Below are positions 61,608 through 64,000 of a stretch of 64,000 nt of DNA, piece by piece. The first letter of the stretch is position 1, and each line of letters opens with the position of its first letter. The notes beneath the pieces are model-generated. The model did not search any database and was not told where the DNA came from. It saw only the letters and a list, made by a program, of their open reading frames with translations. This DNA comes from Bedellia somnulentella. Lineage: Eukaryota; Arthropoda; Insecta; Lepidoptera; Bedelliidae. The DNA is taken from positions 2,480,001-2,544,000 of the forward strand of contig OY755187.1 in NCBI GenBank assembly GCA_963576735.1. The letters are read 5' to 3'. The position numbers were made by a program, and so were the translations under genes.

Positions 61608-63986
61608 CTAGGATAATATATTAAGTAGGTTTTCAGTTTCAGTGTAATCCAATTTTATGATATAATTATAAATAGCTAGTTTAATTTTACTGTAGGTCAT
61701 ATTAGAAATAGTAATTGTCTTGGAAATTTGGTTATATAAATATGGGCCGCGAAAATAAGTACAACCCTGAGAAAATTTAGTTTTACAAAGTGGAGTTTTG
61801 TAAACATTGTATTTTACTCTTTGGTTCACAGATTCTCTACTTTGTGAATGTTGCATCAATACCACTTGTTGTATATAAATCTTTCTAACAGACAAAACTG
61901 GAAATTCGTTATACAAAAGTGATGTAGGATATCGAAACCCTTTGAAGTTAGCTACTTTTATAACCGCTCTCTGTGCTCTTTCCAGGCTTATAAGTGTTGT
62001 TTTATTACATCCTCCCCAAGACAAAACTCCATAGCTTAGTATCGACTGACATAAACTGTAATAAGTCATTTTGATAATCTTTTTGTCCCTAATATGTCGA
62101 AGTTTCTTAAAAATACAAATAAGTTTCCTGATTCTCATTGTTAGAACTCTGATATGTTCTTTCCAATTTAAGTTCTCGTCAATTATTACACCAAGATACT
62201 TAATATATTTAACTTTAGCTACTATGTAACATGAACATTGTTGTGTCACAGTGCACGTATGAGCCCTAAAAATCATGTCTTGGCTAGGTTGTTTGTTACT
62301 CCTAATGCTAAACGTTATATATTTGGTTTTATCAAGATTCAAGCTTAATAAATTTTCGGTTAACCATTGCATTATTTTATGAAATTCTCGTTCAGCTATT
62401 TGATGGACTTTTGCCCATGTAGATCCGTCAAAAATTACAACCGTATCATCAGCAAAAGTGACTATTTTAGCGTTACACAGTTGTTTCTGGCATAAATCAT
62501 TTATATATATTAAAAATAATGTAGGCCCTAGAACAGAACCTTGTGGAACACCATAAATAACACTTCTGCTGGTACTCAAACAGCTATCTAATTTTGTGAA
62601 TTGTTTTCCGTTCATAAGATAATCTGAAAACAATTTGAGAGCAAGTCCTCGCACACCGATACACTCCAGCTTTTTGATCAGGATATGGATGGAAACAGTA
62701 TCAAAAGCTTTTGCTAGGTCTAAGAATACAGCCAATACCTTACGTCCATTATCTAAATTACGTGAAATACGATTAACTACTTCTTCAATAGCTTGATTAG
62801 TCGATTTTTTTGCACGAAACCCAAATTGATTAGTAGACAACAACTTGTTAGTTTCTAAAAAATTTATAAGCCGATTATTTAGTAGTTTTTCCAGAATCTT
62901 AGCCAAAGATGGTAGAAGAGATATAGGCCTATAATTCGACACACTGTTTTTATCACCCGATTTATGTACTGGTATTACAAGAGACTCTTTCAGCTTATAT
63001 GGGAAAATCCCTGATGAGAAACATAAATTACAGAGGTGAGAAATAGGTCCTACAACAGAATTAATAGCCTGCTTTAAAAACACCATAGATATACCATCCC
63101 AACCGGTGGAAACCTTACTTTTCATGGAAAGTATAACATTTTTTATTTCTACTTCATCAGTAGGTACCAAACCTAAAGAATTCACTGGACTTACTTTACT
63201 TTTAAAATCAGATGCAAGCTGTTCTTGGGTTTTGCTATTCTTAGATAATATGTTCATAGCTAGTGAGCTTCCAATGTCAGTAAAATAGTTATTTATGTAA
63301 TTTGCAGAAGCTTCCGGATTAGGTTTAATTTCTAAGAGGTTTTTATTAGAACTTGGTTTTTTTTCAATATTGCATATTTGTTTAATGGTTTTCCAAGTTT
63401 TTCCAATATCCTTCCTGTTTTTTTCTAACTCTGTTTTTTCATAATTAGTTTTAATGGTATTCAGCAAATTATTACAAAAGTTTCTATACCGTTTGTAAGA
63501 AAGTTCAAGAACCTTATCTGGCTTATATTTTAGTTTTGAATGTAGCCTATCTCTAAATTCTATACATCGCAGAAGCCCTGGTGTCATCCATGGCTTCAAA
63601 CATACTTTTCGTTTAGGTACTTTGCACCAGTATGAGTTTTTTTCTATAATATTTGAAATAATGGCGATGAATTCAGATGTAACAATATTTGGGTCTTCAA
63701 TAGTAAGTAAACTGTCCCAACTTATTGCCTCTAAATCACAGATACTCTGCTGTAAATTATGTCTTTTCGTAAAAACTGGTAAGAGTGCTTCTTTTTTATT
63801 TGATTTACTTATAGAGATTATAACACAGCTATGGTCAGTAACAGTTGTATCACACACTATAGTTAGCATTGATTTATTTGGTTTCGCAAAGCAATGATCA
63901 ATACAACTGTTCCCTCGCGTGCAGAAACAATGACTTGGTAGTAAACCATGTAGGGCCATGAAATCAAGATATTTATTGCTTCGCAA
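61608..63986 (-). CDS. LINE endonuclease end and reverse transcriptase
   Basis: An open frame of at least 792 codons runs to the stop at 61608-61610. The first residues are the end of an APE-type endonuclease (SCIDHCFAK and TDHSCVIISIS). The RT core follows with VSTGWDGISMVFLK, SNYRPISLLPSLAKILEK, TNQFGFRAKKST, VFLDLAKAFDTV, YGVPQGSVLGPTLFLIYIND, TFADDTVVIF and KYLGVIIDENLNWKEH, then an SYGVLSWGG segment. The catalytic FADD is intact. The true start lies outside the window; no break is seen inside it, so the element may be recent. It belongs to the CR1/Jockey group; the precise clade is uncertain. Confidence 0.9.
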   Translation of the reverse strand: MRSNKYLDFMALHGLLPSHCFCTRGNSCIDHCFAKPNKSMLTIVCDTTVTDHSCVIISISKSNKKEALLPVFTKRHNLQQSICDLEAISWDSLLTIEDPNIVTSEFIAIISNIIEKNSYWCKVPKRKVCLKPWMTPGLLRCIEFRDRLHSKLKYKPDKVLELSYKRYRNFCNNLLNTIKTNYEKTELEKNRKDIGKTWKTIKQICNIEKKPSSNKNLLEIKPNPEASANYINNYFTDIGSSLAMNILSKNSKTQEQLASDFKSKVSPVNSLGLVPTDEVEIKNVILSMKSKVSTGWDGISMVFLKQAINSVVGPISHLCNLCFSSGIFPYKLKESLVIPVHKSGDKNSVSNYRPISLLPSLAKILEKLLNNRLINFLETNKLLSTNQFGFRAKKSTNQAIEEVVNRISRNLDNGRKVLAVFLDLAKAFDTVSIHILIKKLECIGVRGLALKLFSDYLMNGKQFTKLDSCLSTSRSVIYGVPQGSVLGPTLFLIYINDLCQKQLCNAKIVTFADDTVVIFDGSTWAKVHQIAEREFHKIMQWLTENLLSLNLDKTKYITFSIRSNKQPSQDMIFRAHTCTVTQQCSCYIVAKVKYIKYLGVIIDENLNWKEHIRVLTMRIRKLICIFKKLRHIRDKKIIKMTYYSLCQSILSYGVLSWGGCNKTTLISLERAQRAVIKVANFKGFRYPTSLLYNEFPVLSVRKIYIQQVVLMQHSQSRESVNQRVKYNVYKTPLCKTKFSQGCTYFRGPYLYNQISKTITISNMTYSKIKLAIYNYIIKLDYTETENLLNILS

Positions 63987-64000
63987 ATCTCTATTTCCTT

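Larger units (their letters stand above)
61023..64000 (-). mobile_element. CR1/Jockey-group LINE running past the window end
   Basis: The 3' end is at 61023 with a T-rich tail on the coding strand. The 3' UTR includes a TATA/CATA microsatellite at 61398-61520. The coding part starts beyond 64000. The uninserted target is given by the matching repeat at 25760-25785. Confidence 0.8.

Overview
The window is eukaryotic nuclear DNA, AT-rich, with short spliced exons, abundant SINEs ending in (TATG)n and many LINE, Helitron, piggyBac-like and LTR remnants. The repeat spectrum (Jockey-like LINEs, an R4/Dong-like end-piece sitting in TAA repeats, Harbinger-like and piggyBac-like MITEs) fits an insect, most likely a moth or butterfly. 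The species cannot be named from the sequence alone.

Genes. I could assemble three host-type minus-strand genes by joining exons at GT/AG sites with consistent phase. (1) 2408-4207: three exons, 207 aa, a Myb/SANT-like DNA-binding protein with a C-terminal coiled coil. (2) 27269-36245: eleven exons, 506 aa, a protein with five C2H2 zinc fingers; total coding length is 1521 nt, exactly 507 codons, with every junction in phase. (3) 20528-23174: the last four exons of a Ser/Pro-rich protein of unknown family whose 5' part was not found. It lies directly downstream of gene 2 on the same strand, so it may be a separate gene or an alternative 3' end. A weaker coding remnant lies at 24563-25040 and a GC-rich candidate exon at 26519-26652.

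Layout. 1-12.9 kb: gene 1, SINEs and small inverted-repeat elements. 13.5-18.0 kb: a Jockey-group LINE whose reading frame is split by a second LINE and by a 1.7-kb inverted-repeat element, with a SINE in its 3' end. 19.2-20.0 kb: an 873-bp foldback element with 9-bp target duplications. 20.5-26.7 kb: gene 3, a 145-bp tandem array and Helitron-associated repeats. 27-36.3 kb: the zinc-finger gene with introns packed with insertions. 37-39.2 kb: an interspersed repeat with an inverted partner at 54.7-55.8 kb. 39.5-50.5 kb: a nest bounded by ~0.4-kb inverted repeats, holding tRNA-like tandem units, a 9.3-kb LTR retrotransposon and, inside its 5' LTR, a Jockey LINE with an intact 658-codon reverse-transcriptase frame. 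50.6-59.2 kb: a piggyBac-family element inside a SINE, a SINE cluster and a 0.87-kb inverted-repeat element. 59.9-61.0 kb: a Helitron helicase remnant. 61.0 kb to the window end: a minus-strand CR1/Jockey-group LINE running off the edge.

The window records layered insertion history: for several elements both the target duplication and an uninserted copy of the target are present here. The least ordinary structure is a tRNA-like core with intact A and B boxes lying between inverted arms of ~120 bp (31.9-32.3, 35.4, 39.9-40.5 and 49.8-50.0 kb).
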